Source of the DNA: Mucilaginibacter sp. UR6-11
Lineage (GTDB): Bacteria; Bacteroidota; Bacteroidia; Sphingobacteriales; Sphingobacteriaceae
NCBI RefSeq assembly: GCF_020880695.1
Contig: NZ_JAJIWO010000002.1
Span: 744,432 to 808,431 of the forward strand
Length of the DNA: 64,000 nt
Direction: 5' to 3'
Both the position numbers and the translations under genes were made by a program. Below are positions 43,380 through 51,945 of the stretch, piece by piece. Numbering within the stretch: position 1 is the stretch's first letter; each line of letters opens with the position of its first letter. The notes under the pieces were generated by a model. It was not told the DNA's origin. It saw nothing but the letters and a program-made list of their open reading frames with translations, and made no database searches.

Positions 43380-44084
43380 TTAGCGCGCAAGGCCCAAAAG
43401 TTTATCCAAATCCTTACACTGCCCTTTTGATAGCACGCTCACCGTCATTGGTATATTGGTTAATGGCCGGTCGCGTTCGTCTTTTTTAACGCCGGCAATA
43501 CGGTCAACCATATCTATGCCTGTTACAACTTCACCATAAACGGTATAGCCCTGGTCAAGGTGCGGCGCGCCGCCAACGGTTTCATAAATTTCGCGTTGCG
43601 ATGGCGGGATGACGCGGCCCTTTAACCTGCCGGCAATTAGTTTATCCAGGTCGGCATCAGTAAAACGCTTACCCTCTACAATATAAAACTGGCAACCGCT
43701 TGATGCTTTGGCCGGGTTATCATCGCGCGCGGCCGCCAGTACACCGCGTTTATGAAACAGACTATCGTTAAATTCGGCGGGTATGGTATAACCTACATCG
43801 CCGTTGCCCAGCTCGGCGCCGGGTTTGTTTTTGCTGGTATCGCGCGAGTCGGGGTCGCCACCCTGGATCATAAAATTCTGTATCACCCGGTGAAACAAGG
43901 TGCCGTTATAAAAACCTTTTTTAGCCAGTTTGATAAAATTATCACGGTGCCCGGGTGTTTCGTTATATAGGCGGATTATGCAATCGCCAAAGCTTGTGCT
44001 CACCCGTACATATTGATTTTTGGGTGGTTTTGCAAAAGCAGTAAGCGTGGCTAGCAAAATGACCAGGGTAAACAGTTTTTTCAT
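43380..44084 (-). CDS. Exported cyclophilin-type peptidyl-prolyl isomerase
   Basis: The start MKKLFTLVILLATLTAFAK gives a clean signal peptide; a longer frame adds eight residues. The 234-residue protein has the cyclophilin core: FGDCIIRLYNETPGHRDNFI, FYNGTLFHRVIQNFMIQGGD and SSGCQFYIVEGKRF, then GYTVYGEVVTGIDMVDRIAG. The R, F and Q residues of the active site (FHRVIQNFMIQGG) are present. It helps fold exported proteins in the periplasm. Its start lies 4 bases downstream of the neighbouring 44089-44433 gene, so the two are coupled. Confidence 0.93.
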   Translation of the reverse strand: MKKLFTLVILLATLTAFAKPPKNQYVRVSTSFGDCIIRLYNETPGHRDNFIKLAKKGFYNGTLFHRVIQNFMIQGGDPDSRDTSKNKPGAELGNGDVGYTIPAEFNDSLFHKRGVLAAARDDNPAKASSGCQFYIVEGKRFTDADLDKLIAGRLKGRVIPPSQREIYETVGGAPHLDQGYTVYGEVVTGIDMVDRIAGVKKDERDRPLTNIPMTVSVLSKGQCKDLDKLLGLAR

Positions 44085-44088
44085 ATTG

Positions 44089-44433
44089 TTAATTAATTTC
44101 TTCTTCAAAATAGTTAATTATCAGGGTTTTTATCACCATCTCCTGTTCAAGCAGGGTATAGTTTGGGATAACCTGCACCAGTTTCCAGTGTGGCCACCCG
44201 TCCTGGTCCAAACCTTCCAGCTCATAAAAGCCCATCATGCTAAATAATTTGCAGTTGGCTATATGCATCAATTCTTCTTTTTGGCGCTTGCTGAATTTGC
44301 GTGGGCCCTGGCCCAGCTCCTGCACACCAATTAAAAACAGCATCACCTTAACATCGGGCTTATCGCTGTCAAAATCCTGTGCTATGCGGTCCTGTAATTC
44401 GCTCCATTTCTTGTTGATCTCTGCCGGTGTCAT
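44089..44433 (-). CDS. Conserved small protein of unknown function
   Basis: The start MTPAEINKKWSELQDRIAQ is chosen over an upstream ATG because the family start looks compact. The 114-residue protein is helical and acidic: DVKVMLFLIGVQELGQGPRK, FSKRQKEELMHIANCKLFSM, YELEGLDQDGWPHWKLV. I recognise no motif; it reads like a Bacteroidota-specific housekeeping protein. It directly precedes the cyclophilin gene with 4 bases between. Confidence 0.72.
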   Translation of the reverse strand: MTPAEINKKWSELQDRIAQDFDSDKPDVKVMLFLIGVQELGQGPRKFSKRQKEELMHIANCKLFSMMGFYELEGLDQDGWPHWKLVQVIPNYTLLEQEMVIKTLIINYFEEEIN

Positions 44434-44531
44434 GCAACAAATATACATGGATGATTGTGCTAATTATAGACAAAATATAATTGCTATTGCAACAATATTG
44501 CTTTTGTTGATTGATTTTACTTAAAAAAGCG

Positions 44532-44539
44532 TAATTTTG
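44532..44539 (+). promoter_or_regulatory. TAnnTTTG -7 box, 8 bases before the 44548 start
   Basis: TAATTTTG matches the consensus. TTG triplets at 44507 and 44511 lie 18-22 bases upstream and could be the -33 element. The expected leader is only a few bases. Confidence 0.5.
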
Positions 44540-44547
44540 CCATTGAT

Positions 44548-44883
44548 TTGAAAAACAACAAGGCAAATATTTTTTACGCGTGGCTGTTAATGTTCTGCTT
44601 TATAGCGGGGCAGTATACTGTTTATACGCACCAGCATAAAGTTATTGCCGGTATTGCTGCCAAAACCCGGGGTGTCGCCAAAAATCAATCGCGCACCGTT
44701 GTGCAGGAAAAATGTTCTATGTGCGATGCTATGCACCACACCAACGCGGTAATTAACACGTATACCTACTTCAGTCCTAATATTGTTACAAAGCATTTTT
44801 ACAGGGTCTACAACTATGATTTTGTAAGCATTGCGTTAATCTTATCAGCCGGGCGCGCTCCGCCGGTTGCAGCATCCTGCTAA
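44548..44883 (+). CDS. Small exported Cys/His-rich protein next to a TonB receptor
   Basis: The 111-residue product (TTG start) has an N-terminal membrane or signal segment (YAWLLMFCFIAGQY), a His motif (THQHKV), a CSMCDAMHH cluster and a C-terminal hydrophobic part ending SAGRAPPVAASC. The Cys-x-x-Cys plus histidines and the RAPP-type tail recall DUF2946-like small proteins that sit beside copper-responsive TonB receptors in proteobacteria; that link is an inference. The TonB receptor starts 111 bases downstream on the same strand. Confidence 0.6.
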   Translation: MKNNKANIFYAWLLMFCFIAGQYTVYTHQHKVIAGIAAKTRGVAKNQSRTVVQEKCSMCDAMHHTNAVINTYTYFSPNIVTKHFYRVYNYDFVSIALILSAGRAPPVAASC

Positions 44884-44994
44884 ATTATAATCTGTGCGAT
44901 TTAAAATCGTTCAAACAATAACCCTTTTTATTTTTTAAGAGCAACAGGTACATGGCTTTTCAACTGCAATAGCCCGCCTCAATTAACTTCAACA

Positions 44995-47496
44995 ATGAAA
45001 TTCAATATAAAATTAATAAGCCTGCTGATCATCTTGCTGGCAAATACCCTGATTACCAAAGCTGCCCGCACTGATGCCGGGACAATTACCGGCACCGTTA
45101 CCGATAAAAAAGACGGCAGCCCGATTATTGGCGCAACCATAAGTATTCCCGATTTAAAAACAGGCACGGTTACAGATGCTAACGGCAGGTTCACGCTAAA
45201 CCATCTGTCAAAAGGCGTTTATTTGATACAGGTTAGCTATATAGGCTACTCAACCGTTACGCAACGGGTTGATCTGTCGAAAACCACCGAGCTTAATATC
45301 CAGCTGCAGGCCTCATTCATTGAAGCCGGCGAGGTGGTTATTACCGGCGTAAGCCGCGCAACCGAGTTAAAACGCAGCCCGATACCAATGGCAGCGGTGG
45401 GTAAAGCTTTTGTCGACCAGCGCGCCGGCGCCGGTAACGTTATTGACATGATAGCCAATTTACCCGGTGTAAGCGCGGTAACCACGGGGCCAAATATTTC
45501 TAAACCGTTTATTCATGGCCTGGGCTATAACCGGGTTATTACCCTGATGGACGGCATACGCCAGGAAGGCCAGCAATGGGGCGATGAGCATGGTGTCGAG
45601 GTAGATCAGAATTCTATTGACCGGGTAGAAGTGATTAAAGGCCCGGCAAGTTTAACTTATGGATCAGACGCTATCGGCGGGGTGGTTAACCTGATATCGC
45701 CGCCGCCCGTGCCGGATGGATCTGTTCTGGGTTCGGTACAGTCTGTTTATGGTACTAATCAGGGGCTGTTCAATAACTCGTTAAGGCTGCAGGGCAATAA
45801 CAAAGGGTTGATATGGGGGACTATCGTATCTGCCAAAGAAGGTAAAGCTTATCAAAACCAACACGATGGCCGTGTATACGCAACCGGCTTTAACGAAAAA
45901 GACGCGCGGATTATGGTTGGATTAAACAAAGCCTGGGGATATTCTAATTTTAATGCCTCGTTATTTGATGATGAGCAGGCGATTCCTGACGGCAGCCGTG
46001 ACTCTGTTACCCGCCGGTTTACCAAACAGGTTACAGAGGACGACGCTACGCGCCCTATAGTACCCGCGTCCGAATTAAATGCTTACAAGATCCCGGTTCT
46101 GCACCAGCACGTACAGCTTTACCGTATTTATAATAACAGCAATTTTATATTGCAGAATGGTGCAAACCTGTTTGTTAACTTAGGTTACCAGTTTAGCCAC
46201 CGGCGCGAATACACTCACCCTGAAGATCCGGAAACGGCAGGGCTTAACCTGCACCTTACTACCTATACTTATGATTTTAAGTATAACCAAACTTTCGGCA
46301 ACGGCTTTGAAACCACTTTTGGCCTTAACGGGCAATATCAAAACAATACCATAGGCAGTGCTACCGATTTCCCGATACCTGCTTATCATCAATTTGATAT
46401 CGGGCCGTTCGCGGTGTTAAAGAAGAGCTTCGGCAAACTGGATCTGTCGGCCGGTGCAAGGTATGATTACCGGTCGTTTGCCGGACAGTCGGCCTATATC
46501 GATACGTTAACCGGCAAATATCCGCAGTTATATACCGGCAGCAATACGGGTGCACCAGGCGTGATCAAACAATTTGACGCGTTAAACAAATCTTTTACCG
46601 GTTTTTCGGGCAGCTTTGGCGCAACTTATAATATGTCTGACCAGTTTTTTCTGAAAGCTAACATCTCGCGCGGTTTCAGGGCGCCCAGTATTTCAGAATT
46701 ATCAGCCAACGGGCCTGATCCGGGCTCACAAATTTATCATGTCGGTAACAGCAGCTTTAAACCCGAGTTTAGCGTGCAGGAAGATGTTGGCGCTTTCCTG
46801 ACCCTGCCCAATGTATCGGCCAGTGTTGAGCTGTTTGACAACGATATTGAAAATTATATCTATCAGCAACAGGTTCTAAACCCTGACGGCAGTCCGGCTA
46901 TTAACCCGGCGTTTCCGTTGTATTCCATATTTACCTATACCCAGAGCAAGGCACGCATTAATGGCGGCGAATTTAACCTGGATATCCACCCGACATCATG
47001 GTTGCATTTTGAAAACTCTCTGGCTTTAACGTATGGTAAAAACCTGGGCAATGGCAGCCCGGTAGCCGACAGCTTAAAATACCTGCCGTTTATACCACCG
47101 CTGCATACGCACTCTGAGTTGCGCGGGACCTTTGTTAAAGGTTTTTCAAAATTTAAAAACGTTTATGCCTTTGTGGGATTAGATCACTACAGTGCCCAGG
47201 ACCGTTTCTTTTCTGCCTACGGAACCGAAACCTATACAGCCGGATACAATCTGTTAAACGCCGGTATAGGCGGTAACCTGGTTAATGCAGCAGGTAAGAA
47301 GGTAGTTGAGTTGTTTATTGAAGGCACCAACCTGGCTAACATCAACTACCAGTCGAATATGAGTCGTTTAAAGTACTTTGATAATGCTGAGACCGCACCG
47401 GGCGTGCAGCGCGGTATTTTTAATATGGGCCGCAATATTAGTTTCAAGGTGATCGTACCATTTGATCTGTCGGCGCACGCAGAGAAAAAGAATTAA
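44995..47496 (+). CDS. TonB-dependent outer-membrane receptor, probable metal or metallophore uptake
   Basis: The 833-residue protein has a signal peptide (ending ITKA), a CarboxypepD_reg domain (about 30-115: GTVTDKKDGSPIIGATISI) and a plug with IANLPGVSAVTTGPNISKPF and DRVEVIKGPASLTYGSDAIG. A 22-stranded barrel follows to the C-terminal FKVIVPF. The plug segment HGLGYNRVITLMDGIRQEGQ with a DEHGVEVD run is like ZnuD/OprC-group receptors for zinc or copper rather than SusC glycan receptors, which are about 1000 residues and have a SusD partner. The adjacent CxxC/His small protein supports metal uptake. Confidence 0.9.
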   Translation: MKFNIKLISLLIILLANTLITKAARTDAGTITGTVTDKKDGSPIIGATISIPDLKTGTVTDANGRFTLNHLSKGVYLIQVSYIGYSTVTQRVDLSKTTELNIQLQASFIEAGEVVITGVSRATELKRSPIPMAAVGKAFVDQRAGAGNVIDMIANLPGVSAVTTGPNISKPFIHGLGYNRVITLMDGIRQEGQQWGDEHGVEVDQNSIDRVEVIKGPASLTYGSDAIGGVVNLISPPPVPDGSVLGSVQSVYGTNQGLFNNSLRLQGNNKGLIWGTIVSAKEGKAYQNQHDGRVYATGFNEKDARIMVGLNKAWGYSNFNASLFDDEQAIPDGSRDSVTRRFTKQVTEDDATRPIVPASELNAYKIPVLHQHVQLYRIYNNSNFILQNGANLFVNLGYQFSHRREYTHPEDPETAGLNLHLTTYTYDFKYNQTFGNGFETTFGLNGQYQNNTIGSATDFPIPAYHQFDIGPFAVLKKSFGKLDLSAGARYDYRSFAGQSAYIDTLTGKYPQLYTGSNTGAPGVIKQFDALNKSFTGFSGSFGATYNMSDQFFLKANISRGFRAPSISELSANGPDPGSQIYHVGNSSFKPEFSVQEDVGAFLTLPNVSASVELFDNDIENYIYQQQVLNPDGSPAINPAFPLYSIFTYTQSKARINGGEFNLDIHPTSWLHFENSLALTYGKNLGNGSPVADSLKYLPFIPPLHTHSELRGTFVKGFSKFKNVYAFVGLDHYSAQDRFFSAYGTETYTAGYNLLNAGIGGNLVNAAGKKVVELFIEGTNLANINYQSNMSRLKYFDNAETAPGVQRGIFNMGRNISFKVIVPFDLSAHAEKKN

Positions 47497-47532
47497 CCAG
47501 GCACTGTCATGCTGAACTCAGCATAACAATTG

Positions 47533-47575
47533 GTTAAAAAAAGCGATGGGTTACAAACCCATCGCTTTTTTTAAC
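47533..47575. terminator. 20-bp perfect hairpin terminator
   Basis: Arms 47533-47552 and 47556-47575 are exactly complementary with an ACA loop, GC core and 7-base A and T tracts. It lies 37 bases after the TonB receptor gene. Confidence 0.92.
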
Positions 47576-47580
47576 GCCCA

Positions 47581-47588
47581 TAATTTTG
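47581..47588 (+). promoter_or_regulatory. TAnnTTTG -7 box for the DUF1624-like gene
   Basis: TAATTTTG matches the consensus, 46 bases before the ATG at 47635 and immediately past the terminator. Confidence 0.5.
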
Positions 47589-47634
47589 CATAACCATCAA
47601 AATATCATTATGTTAGATTCGTAAAACATTCAAC

Positions 47635-48759
47635 ATGAACCTTTTAGCTGAGCCCCCTAAAAAGCGTATCGATGCCATCGATATACTGCGCGGACTTGTA
47701 ATGGCTGTAATGGCGCTTGACCATACCCGCGATTTCTTTATGGTGGCACCCTATGATCCTACTGATCTTACCCGCGCATCAACCATCTTATTTTTAACCC
47801 GCTTTATTACCCATTACTGCGCCGCAACCTTTGTTTTCCTGGCAGGCACAGGGGCGTTCTTATCGCTGGCGCGGGGGAAAACCAAAGCCGCAGCCGCTAA
47901 GTTTTTACTGTCGCGCGGACTGTGGCTGATTTTTTTAGAACTGACTGTTGTTTATGCCGGCTGGGGCATCGGCGAATTGTTTTTACAGGTGATATGGGCA
48001 ATCGGCATCAGCATGATGGTGCTGGCAGTTTTAATTTACCTGCCGCTTTCTGTTATCGCCGGTTTTGGTTTATTATTGATTTTTGGGCATGATGCCTTTG
48101 ACCATATCAGCATGGCAACATTTACACCCGGCGAAAAAACCTGGTGGACTTTTTTACACGTACAGGGCATGGTGCACCTGTTTGGGCATACAAATGTATT
48201 TGTAATGTATCCGCTGATACCATGGGTGGGCGTTATGGCTACCGGCTACAGCTTTGGCAAATTATATACTATTGACGCGGTTAAGCGCAAAAAAATACTG
48301 CTAACCATTGGCATAGCAGCAATAGCCTTATTTATCCTGATCAGGTATTTTGGTATTTACGGCGACCCTGAGGTCTGGACCTACCAGGGCAATATTCATC
48401 GTACCCTATTGTCATTTATCAATGTATCAAAATACCCGCCATCGCTTGATTACCTGTTGGTGACGCTTGGGCCGGGCATGTTGTTTTTAGCTTGGGTTGA
48501 AGGCAAACACAATATATTCACCAATATTTTTGTGGTATATGGGCGGGTGCCGCTTTTTTATTACATCCTGCATTTATACCTGCTTAACTTATTGGCCCAT
48601 ATCATCGGCGCAATTTTACAATTGCCAAAAGGTACCGGTTTAAGCTTAGGCTGGGTGTATATAATATGGGTGGGTGTAGTATTCATCCTCTATTTTCCGT
48701 GCAGATGGTTTATGCGGTATAAAAGCACGCATAAACAATGGTGGCTGAGTTATTTGTAA
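47635..48759 (+). CDS. DUF1624/acyltransferase-like integral membrane protein
   Basis: The 374-residue protein has about ten membrane segments. The family opening KRIDAIDILRGLVMAVMALD and HTRDFFM is clear, followed by TFVFLAGTGAFLSLARGK and HLFGHTNVFVMYPLIPWVGV. The family is related to heparan-alpha-glucosaminide N-acetyltransferase, and the conserved R-G..MALDH is the mark of this group. Members may transfer acyl groups to sugars across the membrane; no substrate is known. It converges on porX with an 18-bp palindrome between. Confidence 0.85.
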   Translation: MNLLAEPPKKRIDAIDILRGLVMAVMALDHTRDFFMVAPYDPTDLTRASTILFLTRFITHYCAATFVFLAGTGAFLSLARGKTKAAAAKFLLSRGLWLIFLELTVVYAGWGIGELFLQVIWAIGISMMVLAVLIYLPLSVIAGFGLLLIFGHDAFDHISMATFTPGEKTWWTFLHVQGMVHLFGHTNVFVMYPLIPWVGVMATGYSFGKLYTIDAVKRKKILLTIGIAAIALFILIRYFGIYGDPEVWTYQGNIHRTLLSFINVSKYPPSLDYLLVTLGPGMLFLAWVEGKHNIFTNIFVVYGRVPLFYYILHLYLLNLLAHIIGAILQLPKGTGLSLGWVYIIWVGVVFILYFPCRWFMRYKSTHKQWWLSYL

Positions 48760-48779
48760 AGGGCCGGCCATTACAAAAA

Positions 48780-48823
48780 ATTACCACATTAAAAGCGTGA
48801 AATTCCGCTTTTAATGTGGTAAT
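48780..48823. terminator. 18-bp perfect inverted repeat between convergent genes
   Basis: Arms 48780-48797 and 48806-48823 are exact complements (ATTACCACATTAAAAGCG) with an 8-base loop. It is long and AT-rich, and lies between the DUF1624-like gene (+) and porX (-), suitable as a bidirectional terminator. It lacks a GC core. Confidence 0.65.
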
Positions 48824-48870
48824 GATTAAATCTGATTTTTTATCCCCGGGGCAGGCAAACCCGCCGCTAA

Positions 48871-50424
48871 TTACTTAGGCCCGTAGGTTACTATCGGGAT
48901 GATCATTTCTTCTAACGAGATGCCGCCATGCTGGAAGGTCTCATTATAAAAATTAACAAAGTGATTATAATTGTTAGGGTAAACAAAGTAAGTATCCTCC
49001 TTGGCAAATACAAAGCTTGAGCTTACGTGCAAGCGCGGTAACATAGCATCGTGCGGGTTGCGGATATGGAATACATCCTTAGGGTTAAAGTTAAGGTTGC
49101 GGCCCTGTTTGTAACGCAAATTGGTGTTGGTATTACGGTCGCCTATAATTTTGCTTGGCTTTTTAACTCTGATGGTACCATGGTCGGTAGTAATAACTAC
49201 GCGCACTTGTTTTTGCGCTAAAAATTTAAGCAGATCAAACAACGGCGAATGCTCAAACCATGACAGCGTTAATGAACGGTAAGCGGCGTCGTCGCTTGCC
49301 AGCTCGCGGATCATCTGCATATCTGTACGTGCGTGCGACAGCATATCCACAAAGTTATATACCACTACGTTCAGGTCATTTTTCAGCAGGTTGCTTACCG
49401 AATCGTTCAGCGCGCGGCCCTCGTCAATATTTAAAATTTTATGGTACGAATGTTTAATATCCTTACGATAAACACGGCTTATCTGATCGGCAATGAAATC
49501 CGACTCATACAAATTCTTGCCGCCCTCGTCTTCATCATTCTGCCACATTTGGGGGTAGCGCTTTTCCATTTCCAACGGCATCAGGCCCGAGAAGATGGAA
49601 TTACGCGCGTATTGCGTAGCTGTAGGTAAAATACTGTAGTAGGTATCTTCTTCTTCCAGCTTAAAATATTGCGATATAATGGGGTTAATGATCTTAAACT
49701 GATCATACCTTAAATTATCGATCAAGATAAAAAATACCGGTAAGTTACCCTCCAACTTAGGAAACACCTTCTTTTTAAATAACTGAGGTGAGCTGGTTGG
49801 CGCGGTGTCCGGGTTCTTGATCCAGTCCAGGTAATTCCTTTCAACAAATTTGCAGAACTGGGTATTTGCTTCGGCTTTTTGCAGGGTCAAAATTTCATGC
49901 ATACCGGCATCTTCCAGCTGCCCCAATTCCAGTTCCCAGTAGATCAGTTTTTTGTAAACATCAACCCATTCCTGGTGGCTCAGGTTGTCATTAAGCGTAA
50001 TGCCCAGCGTCCTGAAATCCTGCTGATAGGCCATGGTGGTTTTCTCGGTCACCAGGCGTTTGTTCTCGGTTAACTTTTTTATCGTAAGCAGTATCTGTTT
50101 GGGGTGTACCGGTTTTATCAGGTAATCGCCAATTTTTGAGCCGATGGCATCCTCCATTAAATATTCCTCTTCGTTCTTGGTTATCATCACGATAGGAACA
50201 TCATTGTTGATGTTTTTGATCTGTGCCAGCGTTTCAATACCGGTTAGCCCCGGCATATTTTCGTCAAGGAAAACCAGGTCAAAATAGTTATTTTTGAAGG
50301 CCTCAACCGCGTCATTTCCGTTGGTTACGGTAGTCACCTTGTAGCCTTTTTCGTTTAAGAAAAGTATATGTGGTTTTAACAGGTCAATCTCGTCGTCAGC
50401 CCATAATATTGTAGTATCCTGCAT
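48871..50424 (-). CDS. porX: Response regulator PorX with PglZ/alkaline-phosphatase-fold effector
   Basis: The 517-residue protein has a receiver domain (1-120): LWADDEIDLLKPH (Asp10-Asp11), DLVFLDENMPGL (phosphorylated Asp54), ITKN and LIKPVHP (Lys104). The second half is the PglZ-type phosphodiesterase with VFFILIDNLRYDQF (metal Asp), ILPTATQYARNSIFSG (nucleophile Thr), NFVDMLSHARTD and VVITTDHGTIRVKKPSK. In Porphyromonas gingivalis PorX works with the PorY kinase and SigP to switch on type IX secretion genes, and its PglZ domain cleaves oligonucleotides. All key residues are present. porY and sigP are not in this window. Confidence 0.95.
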   Translation of the reverse strand: MQDTTILWADDEIDLLKPHILFLNEKGYKVTTVTNGNDAVEAFKNNYFDLVFLDENMPGLTGIETLAQIKNINNDVPIVMITKNEEEYLMEDAIGSKIGDYLIKPVHPKQILLTIKKLTENKRLVTEKTTMAYQQDFRTLGITLNDNLSHQEWVDVYKKLIYWELELGQLEDAGMHEILTLQKAEANTQFCKFVERNYLDWIKNPDTAPTSSPQLFKKKVFPKLEGNLPVFFILIDNLRYDQFKIINPIISQYFKLEEEDTYYSILPTATQYARNSIFSGLMPLEMEKRYPQMWQNDEDEGGKNLYESDFIADQISRVYRKDIKHSYHKILNIDEGRALNDSVSNLLKNDLNVVVYNFVDMLSHARTDMQMIRELASDDAAYRSLTLSWFEHSPLFDLLKFLAQKQVRVVITTDHGTIRVKKPSKIIGDRNTNTNLRYKQGRNLNFNPKDVFHIRNPHDAMLPRLHVSSSFVFAKEDTYFVYPNNYNHFVNFYNETFQHGGISLEEMIIPIVTYGPK

Positions 50425-50561
50425 AGTATATTTTATAATATCGGTAAATAAATGTCGTTCAGTAGTTCAGGCCGTTAAGCCCAATTTTTGCTAAACATAG
50501 GGATATAACTCTAAAGCATGTTATTTGTTACGTATTGTGGCATAGTATTAACAAAAATTAA

Positions 50562-50569
50562 CAAATATA
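50562..50569 (-). promoter_or_regulatory. Possible TAnnTTTG box upstream of porX
   Basis: The minus strand reads TATATTTG, 137 bases before the porX start. It is the only perfect box in the gap shared with the divergent HD gene. Confidence 0.3.
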
Positions 50570-50620
50570 AAGTAAAATGTTTACCATAATTTAACATTTT
50601 TGCAGCGCATAAACTACACA

Positions 50621-51844
50621 TTGAATAAAAAGAAAATAATAAACGACCCGGTTTACGGATTTATAAGCATCCCGTCTGAATTGGTGTTCGACCTGATCGA
50701 GCATCCTTACTTTCAGCGATTAAGATATATTAAACAATTGGGCATGACCCACCTGGTTTATCCGGGCGCGTTGCATACCCGTTTTCACCATGCACTGGGT
50801 GCCATGCACCTGATGAAGATGGCGGTTGAAACCCTGCGTAGCAAGGGCCATGAAATTACCACTGCCGAAGAAGAAGCCGTAACCATAGCTATTTTATTAC
50901 ATGATATCGGGCATGGGCCGTTCTCGCACGCGTTGGAACATACCATTGTTCAGGGCGTATCGCACGAGGATATTTCTATCCTGCTGATGGATAAACTGAA
51001 TGAGCAGTTTAACGGGAAACTAACAACCGCGATCAGCATTTTTAGCGGTACTTACGCTAAAAAGTTTTTACATGAGCTGGTATCAAGCCAACTGGATATG
51101 GACAGGCTGGATTACCTGAATCGCGACAGTTTTTTTACAGGCGTATCAGAAGGGGTGATCAGCTCAGACCGGATCATTAAAATGCTTACCGTGAGGGACG
51201 ATCATATCGTAATTGAAGAAAAAGGAATTTACTCGGTCGAGAAATTTATTATAGCCCGCCGGTTAATGTACTGGCAGGTATACCTGCATAAAACCGTTAT
51301 CGCAGCCGAGCAAATGCTGGTTAAGATACTGGAGCGCAGCCGCGAACTGGTTTTAAAAGGCGAAAAGCTTTTTGCCACCCCCGCACTTAATCATTTTTTA
51401 ACCAACACGCTTACACGCGAAGCATTTATTAAGGATGGCCATTTAGAGGTATTTACCCAACTGGATGATACCGATATCCTGTCGGCAGTTAAGATCTGGG
51501 CGTCGAGCGATGATTTTGTGCTGGCTAAACTATGTAATGATTTTGTGCACCGGAAACTGTTTCATGTGGATATTACCAATGATAAACCTGACAAAAACCT
51601 GGTTGCACAATTGGGTGAAAATGCCGTTGTTAAATATGGAATAGCCAAAACGGAGGTGCCGTATTTTGTTTTTACAGATTCCATAAAAAACAACGCCTAC
51701 CGGGTGGGCGACGGCAATATAGGCGTGCTGATGAAAGACGGCAGCGTTATAGACCTGGCCACCGCCAGCGACTACTCTAACCTGGAGGCATTGGCTAAAA
51801 CGGTAGAGAAATATATACTTTGTTATAGCAAAGATCTGGTTTAA
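50621..51844 (+). CDS. HD-domain hydrolase (dGTPase-like)
   Basis: The TTG at 50621 (NKKKIINDPVYGFISIPSEL) is chosen because this is the usual family opening; a TTG seven codons upstream overlaps a CATTTTTG promoter-like box. The 407-residue protein has HTRFHHALGAMHLMKMA, AILLHDIGHGPFSHALEH (HD motif), VSSQLDMDRLDYLNRDSF and the later EKFIIARRLMYWQVYLHKT. Family members hydrolyse dGTP or related nucleotides. It precedes lpxD by 101 bases. The order HD-lpxD-lpxC/fabZ-lpxA is frequent in Bacteroidota, though the functional link is unclear. Confidence 0.9.
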   Translation: MNKKKIINDPVYGFISIPSELVFDLIEHPYFQRLRYIKQLGMTHLVYPGALHTRFHHALGAMHLMKMAVETLRSKGHEITTAEEEAVTIAILLHDIGHGPFSHALEHTIVQGVSHEDISILLMDKLNEQFNGKLTTAISIFSGTYAKKFLHELVSSQLDMDRLDYLNRDSFFTGVSEGVISSDRIIKMLTVRDDHIVIEEKGIYSVEKFIIARRLMYWQVYLHKTVIAAEQMLVKILERSRELVLKGEKLFATPALNHFLTNTLTREAFIKDGHLEVFTQLDDTDILSAVKIWASSDDFVLAKLCNDFVHRKLFHVDITNDKPDKNLVAQLGENAVVKYGIAKTEVPYFVFTDSIKNNAYRVGDGNIGVLMKDGSVIDLATASDYSNLEALAKTVEKYILCYSKDLV

Positions 51845-51933
51845 AAATTACTGGTGTTGCGTTGTACGTTAACTCAACATTAAAAACACATATTACGTTC
51901 AACGTATAACGTACAACATAACCATTAAAAATT
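51845..51933. repeat. Intergenic word-repeat palindrome (HD / lpxD gap)
   Basis: GTTGTACGTTA (51861-51871) pairs perfectly with TAACGTACAAC (51907-51917), and ACGTT recurs between. Its right part shares ACGTATAACGTA with the gap at 28890. Confidence 0.7.
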
Positions 51934-51941
51934 TAAATTTG
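51934..51941 (+). promoter_or_regulatory. TAnnTTTG -7 box, 4 bases before lpxD
   Basis: TAAATTTG matches the consensus and ends 4 bases before the ATG at 51946, so a transcript starting here would be leaderless. Confidence 0.5.
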
Positions 51942-51945
51942 CCCG

